From assembly GCA_023449855.1 (NCBI GenBank), contig JAEXHR010000270.1, positions 1-20,753 on the forward strand: 20,753 nucleotides of DNA, given 5' to 3'. The notes beneath the pieces are model-generated. The model did not search any database. It saw only the letters and a list, made by a program, of their open reading frames with translations, and had not been told where the DNA came from. Positions 6,437 through 13,664 of the stretch are shown piece after piece. The stretch's first letter is position 1, and every line of letters starts with the position of its first letter. The DNA comes from Pseudomonadota bacterium (GTDB lineage: Bacteria > Pseudomonadota > Alphaproteobacteria > Rhizobiales > Xanthobacteraceae). The translations under genes were made by a program, and so were the position numbers.

Positions 6437-7878
6437 ACCGCCAGCGGTCGCGGTAATTGCCGCGCCGGCTCCGGCGGCGACATGCCGATCAACGCCTTGC
6501 GATCGGCGACAGCATTGTGGAATTGTTCGAGCGCGATGTTGAAGGCCGTCAGCGTGCCCTCCTGAATCGCGCCGTGCTCGTAGCATGTGAGCGTGTCGCG
6601 CAGGATGCCATCGGCTTCCGCCTGCATGCTGTCGAGCTCTTCCAGTGAATCGCTCTTGCGAGCGAGCGCGATCATGTCCAGCAGGCGATCGCGCTGCGAG
6701 ACATTCACGTTGCGCTCGTCCTTGCGCAGATAGCTCGCGAACCACGCACCGGCCGACCCCATGGCGGACAGGCCCATCAGGCTCCACCAGATGTAGTCGC
6801 TGTAGCGGTCGAGGAAGGTCTTTTCCTCACCGTCCACATAGGCCGCAGCGCCGGGATGCGCGGGAATCACCGCATCCTTGTCGGTGTCGGGCGTCTCGAT
6901 CTTCGCGGCGAGCGGGAAGTCGTTGATGATCTGCTGGCGGATCGCAAACAACTGCCGCGTCAGCGCGGCGACCGTCACGTCCGAAAGCCCCTGCCGCGCA
7001 ACAATGTGATGCGAGAAGCTGATGGTCTTCACATCGTCATCCGGCCGCGCCGGCGCTCCGCCGAAAGTGCCGGCGGGAATTTCCGAGGACTCGTAGACCG
7101 GATAGTTCTGCGCGATCGCATCCGCCGAATCGATGGCGAGGAAAGTCGGCGCACCACCATCGCGCGCCGAGGACTGGATCGCATCGCCGGTGATCTTGCT
7201 GTTCACGGGACCTGCGGCCAGGAAGGCATCGACCTTCTGATCCTTGATCGCATCGCCGACATCCGCCACCGAGAACTGCGTCACCGCCACCTTGGCAGGA
7301 TCGACGCCATACTGGCGCAGGATGATATTGAGCAAGTTCACATTGGCCTGGGTCTTGCCGATCACGCCGATGCGCTTGCCGGCGAGATCGGCAATCTTGG
7401 TGATTTTCGCAGCCGCCTTCTTGCCGCGCACAGTGGTCTTCGCTCTTGGCGGCACCCACATGACCACGACATTCTTGCGCAGCACCGCCACCGCGCGCGC
7501 ATTCTTCGGCACCGGCAGATCGCCGCGAATGACCGCGAGATCGGCTTTGCCGTCAGCCAGCGCCTGCGCGCTCGCGGTAGCACCGTCGGTGACCTGCGGG
7601 CGCAGACGCACCGAGCGATGATCGCGCGAGAAGGCCTGCACCAGTGCCTGCACGACCTTGACGTCGTCGCTATTCGCCGGCCCGACAGCAATGCGCAGCG
7701 GCACCGGCTTCATCGCGAAGTAGTAAGCACCGGCAACCGCGGCGACGATGGCGAGCGTGCCGGCCAGCGTGATCAATGTCATCTTGCGCCGGACCGAACG
7801 CGGCGACGGCAGCCCGACCGGTCCGACGACCTCGGGTCCATCCGCTATCGATCTCGAAAACAGGCGCTTCAAGTCCAT
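6433..7878 (-). CDS. Membrane-anchored TAXI-family TRAP solute-binding protein
   Basis: 481 residues. The central part (about 58-350) is a TAXI-type periplasmic ligand-binding domain: LRIAVGPANSDD near 61, KADLAVIRGD (111-120), GKRIGVIG near 167, and the C-terminal signature HPGAAAYVDGE (341-351). TAXI proteins usually are about 320-residue secreted proteins feeding a TRAP permease. Here there is no cleavable signal. Instead one membrane helix lies at 33-56 and a second at 363-384, followed by a charged, helical cytoplasmic tail (about 386-465; heptad-like LLDMIALARKSDSLEELDSM). No TRAP permease gene lies in the window. The ATG at 7878 begins MDLKRLFSRS; an upstream TTG at 7944 would add 22 residues and is less likely. 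It is convergent with the PepSY gene and diverges from the pterin dehydratase gene. A sensory or permease-independent role is possible (inference). Confidence 0.85.
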   Translation of the reverse strand: MDLKRLFSRSIADGPEVVGPVGLPSPRSVRRKMTLITLAGTLAIVAAVAGAYYFAMKPVPLRIAVGPANSDDVKVVQALVQAFSRDHRSVRLRPQVTDGATASAQALADGKADLAVIRGDLPVPKNARAVAVLRKNVVVMWVPPRAKTTVRGKKAAAKITKIADLAGKRIGVIGKTQANVNLLNIILRQYGVDPAKVAVTQFSVADVGDAIKDQKVDAFLAAGPVNSKITGDAIQSSARDGGAPTFLAIDSADAIAQNYPVYESSEIPAGTFGGAPARPDDDVKTISFSHHIVARQGLSDVTVAALTRQLFAIRQQIINDFPLAAKIETPDTDKDAVIPAHPGAAAYVDGEEKTFLDRYSDYIWWSLMGLSAMGSAGAWFASYLRKDERNVNVSQRDRLLDMIALARKSDSLEELDSMQAEADGILRDTLTCYEHGAIQEGTLTAFNIALEQFHNAVADRKALIGMSPPEPARQLPRPLAV

Positions 7879-8063
7879 TGTCACCAAAGTGGGTTGGAGC
7901 CACAGTCTAGCAAAGTTCCCGCGCGACCGTCCGTTCCGCCTCAAGCATGGTTACCGGAGTGCGTGGTTATCCAATTGATCGGTCTTGCCGCCTTAATTGT
8001 GGCGGGGATCCAGATTGTGTCACGGCGCGTTGGGATAAAGTTCAGGTGAAGCAGGAGGTTGCC

Positions 8064-8366
8064 ATGATTGAGCGGCTATCGGCCGAGGGGCGCAAGGCGG
8101 CGCTGAGGGAGCTGCGCGGCTGGAACGACGTCGCGGATCGCGACGCCATTGCCCGCACATTTACCTTCAAGGATTTCAACGAAGCCTTCGGCTTCATGGC
8201 GCGGGTCGCGCTGGTGGCCGAAAAACGCGACCACCATCCGGAATGGCGGAACGTCTACAAGACCGTGGAGGTGGTGCTGGCGACCCATGACGCGGATGGC
8301 GTGACGCAGAAGGATATCGACCTGGCAAAGGCGATGGATGCGATCGCTGGGCAATTCGGCACCTGA
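8064..8366 (+). CDS. phhB: Pterin-4a-carbinolamine dehydratase (4a-hydroxytetrahydrobiopterin dehydratase)
   Basis: 100 residues, the usual size. The enzyme dehydrates 4a-hydroxytetrahydropterin formed by aromatic amino acid hydroxylases and so recycles the pterin cofactor in the cytoplasm; some bacterial members serve in molybdopterin-related metabolism. The family core is clear: EKRDHHPEWRNVYKTVEV (53-70) with the catalytic His pair H57-H58-P59, then THDADGVTQKDIDLA (74-88) with the third His at 75. The start ATG at 8064 has a near-perfect AGGAGG at 8053-8058. No phenylalanine hydroxylase gene is in the window, so the physiological partner is unknown. It is followed after 77 bases by ykvA on the same strand. 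Confidence 0.93.
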   Translation: MIERLSAEGRKAALRELRGWNDVADRDAIARTFTFKDFNEAFGFMARVALVAEKRDHHPEWRNVYKTVEVVLATHDADGVTQKDIDLAKAMDAIAGQFGT

Positions 8367-8443
8367 TCCTTGCCATTCGTTGCAGAGCGCGACCTCCGAC
8401 ACCATCTCAGGTGTGTATGACCTGGCACAGAGGAAACTTGCCG

Positions 8444-8824
8444 ATGGCCACCGAACACAGCGTGGGATTTGAACCGGCCGACCGGCTGGCGCAGGACCGC
8501 GAGAGCGTTCGCAAGCAGTTCTGGCGCAAGCTGAAACGGCTCGCCGTGAAGCTCCCATTCATGGAAGATTTGCTCGCGGCCTATTACTGCGCCTTCGACC
8601 GGCAGACGCCCCGCCATGTGCAGGCGGCGCTGCTTGGCGCGCTCGCATATTTCATTCTGCCGTTCGATTTCGTGCCGGATGTGTTACCGATCCTCGGCTT
8701 CGGCGACGACGCCGCGATCCTCGCAACCGCGCTGCGGATGGTGGCGACGCATATCAATGAGGATCATCGCGAAGCCGCGCGGCGTGCAATCGCGCGGGGA
8801 CTGGAAGAAGAGCCGACGACGTGA
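8444..8824 (+). CDS. YkvA family protein (DUF1232)
   Basis: 126 residues. The DUF1232 core is complete: ALLGALAYFILPFDFVPDVL (62-81) followed by PILGFGDDAAILATAL (82-97), a short hydrophobic hairpin with the conserved P-D-FVPD and GFxDD pattern. A basic helical region precedes it (RKQFWRKLKRLAVKLP, 23-38) and a helical Arg/Ala-rich tail follows. The family is widespread in bacteria and probably membrane-associated; its biochemical role is not established. I chose the ATG at 8444 because AGAGGAAA lies about 9 bases before it; a start 33 bases upstream is in frame but unsupported. Same strand as the pterin dehydratase gene, possibly co-transcribed. Confidence 0.85.
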   Translation: MATEHSVGFEPADRLAQDRESVRKQFWRKLKRLAVKLPFMEDLLAAYYCAFDRQTPRHVQAALLGALAYFILPFDFVPDVLPILGFGDDAAILATALRMVATHINEDHREAARRAIARGLEEEPTT

Positions 8825-8826
8825 GG

Positions 8827-8936
8827 CCGTAGGATGGGTTGAGCGCAGGCACGAAAGCGCCGGAGCGATACCCATGCTGCACGTCGGCCTGGCGGGCTCC
8901 GCCGATGGGTATCGCTTCGCTCAACCCATCCTACGG
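8827..8936. repeat. 110-base nested palindromic repeat (type C) between convergent genes
   Basis: Perfect 19-base outer arms, CCGTAGGATGGGTTGAGCG (8827-8845) and its exact complement (8918-8936), enclose a second perfect 11-base pair, GCGATACCCAT (8865-8875) and ATGGGTATCGC (8905-8915). It fills almost the whole gap between the ykvA stop and the quinone oxidoreductase stop, so it could serve as a bidirectional transcript end. There is no T-run. Likely a member of a dispersed repeat family (inference). Confidence 0.8.
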
Positions 8937-8941
8937 TTTCC

Positions 8942-9916
8942 TCACGGATGCAGGATCACCTTGCCCATGGCCTGACGTCCGGCGAGCACCTTCATGGCTT
9001 CCGCGGTCTTCTCCAGCGGGAAGGTGCGGTCGACATGGGCCGAGATCTTGCCCTCGGCAGCCCAGTTCAGCAGCTTCTCCATGCTGGCGCGATACTTGTC
9101 CGGGTTCTGCCGCACCCACGCGCCCCAGAACACACCGCGGATATCGCAGCCTTTCAGCAGCGCGAGATTGAGTGGCATCTTCGGAATGTCGCCGGCCGCA
9201 AAGCCGATCACCATGAAGCGACCTTCCCATGCGATCGCGCGCAGCGCCGCCTCCGCAAATTTGCCGCCCACGGGATCGAAGATGATATCGACGCCCTTGC
9301 CGCCGGTGAGGTTCTTCAAACCGTCCTTGAGATCGTCCTTCGCATAATTGAGGACGAGTTCGGCACCGTGTTTCTTGGCGAATTCGAGCTTCTCGTCGGA
9401 TGACGCACAGGCGATCACCTTGAGGCCGAGCAGCTTGCCGAGCTCGCATGCGGCAAGGCCGGTACCACCGGCCGCGCCGAGCACCGCAAGGGTTTCACCC
9501 GGCTTTGGCGAAGCCCGATCTTCCAGCGCATGCAGCGCCGTGCCGTAAATGACGATGACGCCAGCGGCACGATCGAAATCGAGGTTGTCCGGAATTTTGA
9601 TCACCGACGTCGCGGCAACGGCAACCTTCTGCCGCGCACCGTTGTGGCCGATGGAGGCAACGACGCGGTCACCCACTTTCACCGATGTGACGCCGGGCCC
9701 GATGCTCTCGATGACACCCGCGACTTCCGCGGCCGGCGAGAACGGGAATGGCGGCTTGATCTGATACTTGCCCTGGATCATCAGGATGTCGAAGAAGTTC
9801 AACGCCGCCGCCTTGATGGCGATGATGACCTGGCCCTCGCCAGCGACGGGATCTTCCACATCGGCAAAAACGAGATCGTCGGGTTCGCAATATTGCGAGC
9901 AGAGAATGGCTTTCAT
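8942..9916 (-). CDS. NADPH:quinone oxidoreductase family protein (zinc-less MDR)
   Basis: 324 residues, typical of QOR-type medium-chain dehydrogenase/reductases. These reduce quinones or enals with NADPH. The N-terminal GroES-like domain includes VGDRVVAS (81-88). The Rossmann domain carries the glycine motif GAAGGTGLA (147-155), matching the AxxGxxG of the quinone oxidoreductase subgroup rather than GxGxxG. The structural and catalytic zinc cysteines of alcohol dehydrogenases are absent. The C-terminus (RQAMGKVILHP) is the usual last strand. The start is the ATG at 9916; ribosome-site spacing is loose (AAGG about 12 bases upstream) and no better start is seen. The substrate is not deducible. 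It is transcribed away from the IalB-family gene. Confidence 0.9.
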   Translation of the reverse strand: MKAILCSQYCEPDDLVFADVEDPVAGEGQVIIAIKAAALNFFDILMIQGKYQIKPPFPFSPAAEVAGVIESIGPGVTSVKVGDRVVASIGHNGARQKVAVAATSVIKIPDNLDFDRAAGVIVIYGTALHALEDRASPKPGETLAVLGAAGGTGLAACELGKLLGLKVIACASSDEKLEFAKKHGAELVLNYAKDDLKDGLKNLTGGKGVDIIFDPVGGKFAEAALRAIAWEGRFMVIGFAAGDIPKMPLNLALLKGCDIRGVFWGAWVRQNPDKYRASMEKLLNWAAEGKISAHVDRTFPLEKTAEAMKVLAGRQAMGKVILHP

Positions 9917-9979
9917 CGGATCATCTGACCTTCATCGTGACAGTTGAGGAAGTTGTGAAGGATTTACGCGATAGTCGCA

Positions 9980-10008
9980 ACCGTCATTGCGCGGAACGCA
10001 GCGACGGT
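9980..10008. other. Imperfect hairpin in the gap upstream of the IalB-family gene
   Basis: ACCGTC (9980-9985) pairs with GACGGT (10003-10008), with inner GCG/CGC pairing. The sequence CGTCATTGCG...GCAGCGACG resembles a fragment of another dispersed repeat of this bacterial group, but the match is too short to be sure. The rest of the 222-base gap holds only the promoter regions of two divergent genes. Confidence 0.35.
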
Positions 10009-10138
10009 GAAGGGCCGCGATATTCCGCCATGTGGCGCGCGCCTTTTCAAACAAGCGCATTCCGTCTATTGGCAGATGACCATGGCGCGCGTGATTCCAG
10101 GCCATCTTCCAGTCACAAAGATAGAGGATCGACACCTG

Positions 10139-10726
10139 ATGTCCGTGCGGCGAATCCTGACTGTTACTTTGATGAGTGGTGCGATGATCGGCATGGCCGG
10201 CCATGCCCAGGCGCAATCCACGAAAGGCAAGGCCGCTCCCGCCAAGCAGGCGCCCGCGCCAGCCGGAGCAGGCGGGGCAGAGCCGACACTGCTCGGCCAG
10301 TTCGGGCCATGGGGCGCCTACACCGCAGCGCCGGGCGGCAAGAAGGTCTGCTTCGCGCTGGCGAAGCCATCGTCGTCCAAGACCAATCCCGCCAACCGCC
10401 CGCGCGATCCCGCTTACGCCTTCATCTCGACGCGTCCGGCCGAGAAGGTCAGCAACGAAGTCTCGATCATGATCGGTTATCAGCTGAAGCCGGGCTATGA
10501 ATCGACCCTCGATGTCGGCGGCGCCAAGTTTGCGATGTATACTCAGGGCGACGGACTCTGGATCAAGAACGCCGCAGAGGAAGAACGTCTGGTCGAGGCG
10601 CTGCGCAAGGCCGGTGACGTGACCGTGAAAGGTGTCTCGGCCAAGGGCACCGAGACGACGGATGTGTTCTCGCTGAAGGGCCTGGCCCAGGCGCTGGACA
10701 AGATCGCGCAGGATTGCAGACGGTAA
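10139..10726 (+). CDS. Invasion-associated locus B (IalB) family secreted protein
   Basis: 195 residues. A Sec signal peptide covers 1-25 (MSVRRILTVTLMSG, then AGHAQA and QS). A short Ala/Pro/Lys linker precedes the IalB domain, which shows the family pattern FGPWGAYTAAPGGKKVCFAL, then RDPAYAFISTRPAEKVSNEV and MIGYQL. IalB was named for a Bartonella erythrocyte-invasion protein, but family members are universal in free-living Rhizobiales, where the role is not established. I chose the ATG at 10139 because GAGGA lies 10 bases before it and the signal peptide starts there; 44 further in-frame codons upstream give no signal peptide. Periplasmic or cell-surface location is inferred. Confidence 0.88.
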   Translation: MSVRRILTVTLMSGAMIGMAGHAQAQSTKGKAAPAKQAPAPAGAGGAEPTLLGQFGPWGAYTAAPGGKKVCFALAKPSSSKTNPANRPRDPAYAFISTRPAEKVSNEVSIMIGYQLKPGYESTLDVGGAKFAMYTQGDGLWIKNAAEEERLVEALRKAGDVTVKGVSAKGTETTDVFSLKGLAQALDKIAQDCRR

Positions 10727-10730
10727 GAAC

Positions 10731-10820
10731 GTAGCCCGGATGGAGCACAGCGTAATCCGGGGACCGGCGACATGCTGAGGCTTTGAATCCCGGATTGCGC
10801 TGCGCTCCATCCGGGCTACG
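10731..10820. repeat. 90-base palindromic repeat (type B), copy 1, upstream of rlmN
   Basis: Begins GTAGCCCGGATGGAGC and ends with the exact complement plus G. Length is identical to copy 2 at 12168-12257, and the two agree at 79 of 90 positions by my count. It starts 5 bases after the IalB-family stop codon and could end that transcript. Confidence 0.85.
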
Positions 10821-10923
10821 CAACTACAGCTCCGCGTTAATATTGCCGCATTTGGCGGCTTTCCATCCGGGCGCGAAAGGCCTATTTGAGGCTCAACTCC
10901 CGCGACATCATAGATCGAACGCC

Positions 10924-12153
10924 ATGACCCCCGCTTCTGCCGAGGCTGCCGCTGCCGTTGAGACCGTCCACTCGCTCCCTTTGGAGAAAGTGGCGACGGA
11001 AACCTATGTGCCGCTGGCAAAGCCATCGCTGATCGGCCTGTCCCGGGCCCAGATCGCCGAAAAGCTTGGTTCCATCGGGGTGAAGCCGGCGCAACAGAAG
11101 ATGCGCAGCCAGCAGATCTGGCACTGGCTGTATTATCGCGGGGCCCAGAGTTTTGCGGAAATGTCTAGCATTTCCAAAGACATGCGCACAGAGCTGGAGC
11201 AGCACTTCACGGTCGACCGGCCGGAAGTGGCGGTCGAGCAGATTTCCAATGACGGCACACGCAAATGGCTGCTGAAGCTGCCCTCGGGAACCCATGGCGA
11301 GCGCGCCCATGAGGTCGAGTGCGTCTATATCCCGGAAACCGACCGCGGCACGCTGTGCGTCTCCTCGCAGGTCGGCTGCACGCTGAACTGCTCGTTCTGC
11401 CATACGGGAACCCAGCGGCTGGTGCGCAACCTGACGCCGGGCGAGATCGTCGGCCAGATCATGGTGGCGCGCGACCGGCTGAACGACTGGGCCGACCGCG
11501 ACCAGCCGGGCACGAACCGCCGCATCACCAATATCGTGATGATGGGCATGGGCGAGCCGCTGTACAATTTCGAGGCCGTGCGCGATGCGCTGCTGATCGT
11601 CTCGGACAACGAGGGCATCGGCATCTCCCGCCGGCGCATCACGCTGTCCACCTCGGGCGTGGTGCCGAACATCGCACGCACCGGCGACGAGATCGGCGTG
11701 ATGCTTGCCATCTCGCTGCACGCGGTGCGCGACGAACTGCGCAACGAGCTGGTGCCGCTGAACAAGAAGTATCCGCTGAAGGAGTTGCTGCAGGCGTGCC
11801 GCGACTATCCCGGCGCCTCCAATGCGCGGCGCATCACCTTCGAATATGTGATGCTCAAGGGCGTCAACGACTCGCTCGAGGATGCGAAGCTGCTGGTGAA
11901 GCTGCTCAAGGGCATTCACGCCAAGATCAACCTGATCCCGTTCAATCCGTGGCCAGGCACGCGTTACGAATGTTCGGACTGGGCGCAGATCGAAAAATTC
12001 TCCGAATACATCTTCAACGCCGGCTATTCCTCGCCCGTGCGCACCCCGCGCGGCCGCGACATTCTTGCAGCCTGCGGGCAGCTGAAGTCGGAGACGGAAA
12101 AACTGAGCGCCCGCGAGCGCCAGGCGCTGCGTGCCATGGCGATGACGGATTGA
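10924..12153 (+). CDS. rlmN: Dual-specificity 23S rRNA / tRNA adenine-C2 methyltransferase RlmN
   Basis: 409 residues. This radical-SAM enzyme makes 2-methyladenosine at A2503 of 23S rRNA and A37 of a subset of tRNAs. The radical-SAM cluster motif is GCTLNCSFC with Cys152, Cys156 and Cys159, spaced as in E. coli RlmN. Cys145 (GTLCVSSQ) and Cys384 (ILAACGQL) correspond to the two mechanistic cysteines (C118 and C355 in E. coli). The SAM-binding GMGEPL is also present, as is the NLIPFNPWPG block. The start is the ATG at 10924; the ribosome site is poor. The N-terminal 35 residues are an Ala/Glu-rich extension typical of alphaproteobacterial members (recollection). It stands alone between two copies of a palindromic repeat. 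Confidence 0.97.
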   Translation: MTPASAEAAAAVETVHSLPLEKVATETYVPLAKPSLIGLSRAQIAEKLGSIGVKPAQQKMRSQQIWHWLYYRGAQSFAEMSSISKDMRTELEQHFTVDRPEVAVEQISNDGTRKWLLKLPSGTHGERAHEVECVYIPETDRGTLCVSSQVGCTLNCSFCHTGTQRLVRNLTPGEIVGQIMVARDRLNDWADRDQPGTNRRITNIVMMGMGEPLYNFEAVRDALLIVSDNEGIGISRRRITLSTSGVVPNIARTGDEIGVMLAISLHAVRDELRNELVPLNKKYPLKELLQACRDYPGASNARRITFEYVMLKGVNDSLEDAKLLVKLLKGIHAKINLIPFNPWPGTRYECSDWAQIEKFSEYIFNAGYSSPVRTPRGRDILAACGQLKSETEKLSARERQALRAMAMTD

Positions 12154-12167
12154 TGCTTCGCCGTCCT

Positions 12168-12257
12168 GTAGCCCGGATGGAGCGAAGCGCAATCCGGGGA
12201 CCGGCGAGATGCCGAGGCTCTGATTCCTGGATTACGCTTCGCTCCATCCAGGCTACG
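12168..12257. repeat. 90-base palindromic repeat (type B), copy 2, downstream of rlmN
   Basis: Same length and orientation as copy 1. Arm positions 18/72 are C-G in copy 1 and A-T in copy 2, a compensatory change that keeps the pairing; other differences produce wobble or mismatch. It ends 15 bases before the next ATG, so that gene's ribosome site lies at its very edge. Confidence 0.85.
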
Positions 12258-12271
12258 CAGAAACGTCTTCC

Positions 12272-12748
12272 ATGTCCCTGATCGGCCGCATCATCGTCAT
12301 TCTCTTCGCGTTCTGCGCAGCCTGCCTCGTCGGCGGAACGATCGTAACCTTTGCGATCCTCTTTCCCGAGCTGAGCGCGATGGACACCGGAATCGTGAAT
12401 CCCGATGCCATCAACATCCTGGTCGGCTTCGGCTTCATCTTCTTCTCGGGTTTCGCGCTGATCCCCGCTTTGATCGTCGTCGTCGTCACCGAGAGCTTCA
12501 ACATCCGCAGCGTGCTGGCCTATGCGCTTGGCGGCGGCGTGGTCGGCCTCGCCTGCTATCTCGGCCTGATCCCCTATGACACCACGACCATGACATTCGA
12601 CGGCATCGTGCGTCGTCACCTGGAAGTGATGACCGGCGCCGGCATCATTGCGGGCCTGATCTACTGGGCGATCGCCGGGCGCAATGCCGGGGCATGGCGG
12701 CAGAAGCGGCGGCTTCCGCCGCAGCCGGATGCCGCGGCAAAGTTATAG
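12272..12748 (+). CDS. Four-pass inner-membrane protein, unknown function
   Basis: 158 residues. Hydrophobic segments lie at about 5-30 (IIVILFAFCAACLVGGTIVT), 46-73 (INILVGFGFIFFSGFALIPA and on), 80-102 (LAYALGGGVVGLACYLGLIP) and 119-135 (MTGAGIIAGLIYWAIAG). The tail is basic (RQKRRLPPQPDAAAKL), presumably cytoplasmic. I do not recognise a named family; similar proteins are annotated as hypothetical in Bradyrhizobium-like genomes (recollection, unchecked). The start ATG follows directly after the type B repeat with no strong ribosome site. The PAP2 gene begins 45 bases downstream on the same strand, so co-transcription is likely. Confidence 0.75.
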   Translation: MSLIGRIIVILFAFCAACLVGGTIVTFAILFPELSAMDTGIVNPDAINILVGFGFIFFSGFALIPALIVVVVTESFNIRSVLAYALGGGVVGLACYLGLIPYDTTTMTFDGIVRRHLEVMTGAGIIAGLIYWAIAGRNAGAWRQKRRLPPQPDAAAKL

Positions 12749-12793
12749 TCCTTTAACTTTCCTTCCTCCCCCGCCTCGGATAAACCGCCCGCC

Positions 12794-13594
12794 ATGAACC
12801 GGACTGGCCTCCTCATCGCGCTCGTGCTGCTCGCGGCGATCCTCGTGACTTTCGGCGTCTGGCCCGAACTCGATCTCAAGCTCGCGGCGCTGCTCTACGA
12901 CCCCGAAACCCGCAATTTTCCTGCCTCGGGCCTGCCCTATGCGCAGTTCGCGCGGAATGCCGCCATGTGGATCGCCTGGGCTTTCGTGGCGCCGTCGATC
13001 CTGGCGCTGATCGTCAAGCTGATCTGGCCGAACCGGCCACTGCTGGTGAAGGGTCGCACGCTGGCCTTTCTGGTCATCACCATGGTGATGTCCGCGGGCT
13101 TCCTCACCAATTTCACCTTCAAGAGCTTCTGGAGCCGGCCCCGCCCGGTGGCGGTGACCGAATTCGGCGGCCCCTGGCAGTTCAAGGCCTGGTGGGACCC
13201 GACCGGGCAATGCGTGCGCAACTGCTCGTTCTTCTCCGGCGAGGGCGCCACTGCGTTCTGGACATATGCCCCGGCCGCGCTGGCGCCGCCCAGCCTGCAG
13301 CCCGCAGCCTATGCGGTGGCAACGGTATTCGGCCTCGCCACGTCCGGCTGGCGGATGGCCTTCGGCGGCCACTTCTTCACCGACGTGACCATTGCCGGCC
13401 TCGCCTCCTTCCTGGTCATCTGGCTCGTTCACGGCTGGATTTACCGCTGGCCTCGGACCCGGATGACGGATGACGACGTCGATCGCTGGCTGACCAAAAT
13501 CGCCTGGCCCGGCTATCGCTGGCGACTGCGCATGATCGGGCGGGAGCCGAAACCGAGCTTCGTGAACCGGATTACCGAACACCAGCACGATTGA
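12794..13594 (+). CDS. PAP2-family membrane phosphatase
   Basis: 266 residues. PAP2 (type 2 phosphatidic acid phosphatase) enzymes remove phosphate from lipid phosphates, undecaprenyl pyrophosphate or lipid A at the periplasmic face of the inner membrane. About six hydrophobic segments are visible. The three signature motifs are K110-SFWS-RPRP (115-118), CSFFSGEGA (144-152) and GWRMAFGGHFFTD (185-197), the last carrying Arg187, His193 and Asp197. Motif 2 normally reads PSGH; here the His is replaced by Glu150, a variant I associate with LpxE/LpxF-like and other alphaproteobacterial members, but this is unchecked. Ribosome-site support for the ATG at 12794 is weak. The lipid substrate cannot be told from the sequence. 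Confidence 0.87.
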   Translation: MNRTGLLIALVLLAAILVTFGVWPELDLKLAALLYDPETRNFPASGLPYAQFARNAAMWIAWAFVAPSILALIVKLIWPNRPLLVKGRTLAFLVITMVMSAGFLTNFTFKSFWSRPRPVAVTEFGGPWQFKAWWDPTGQCVRNCSFFSGEGATAFWTYAPAALAPPSLQPAAYAVATVFGLATSGWRMAFGGHFFTDVTIAGLASFLVIWLVHGWIYRWPRTRMTDDDVDRWLTKIAWPGYRWRLRMIGREPKPSFVNRITEHQHD

Positions 13595-13664
13595 AGCCGC
13601 GTTGACGCCCTTTGCCCCTCCGCGCTATCGCTGACCGCGAAAAATAGCCTCGATTGGACGCCCC

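Noticed and set aside
8411..8443. Upstream ATG giving a longer YkvA protein
   Set aside because: The ribosome site AGAGGAAA fits the ATG at 8444, and the extra residues (MCMTWHRGNLP) look like translated leader.
9932..11026. 364-codon minus-strand frame across the IalB gene and repeat
   Set aside because: It reads through the 90-base repeat and opposite a signal-peptide protein; translated repeat sequence (ARMERSAIRD) appears in it.
10882..12192. 436-codon minus-strand frame opposite rlmN
   Set aside because: Shadow of a highly conserved gene; composition is biased and there is no domain.
10731..12257. rlmN plus flanking repeats as an insertion sequence or composite transposon
   Set aside because: There is no transposase, no obvious target-site duplication, and rlmN is a housekeeping gene; the repeats look like REP-type palindromes.
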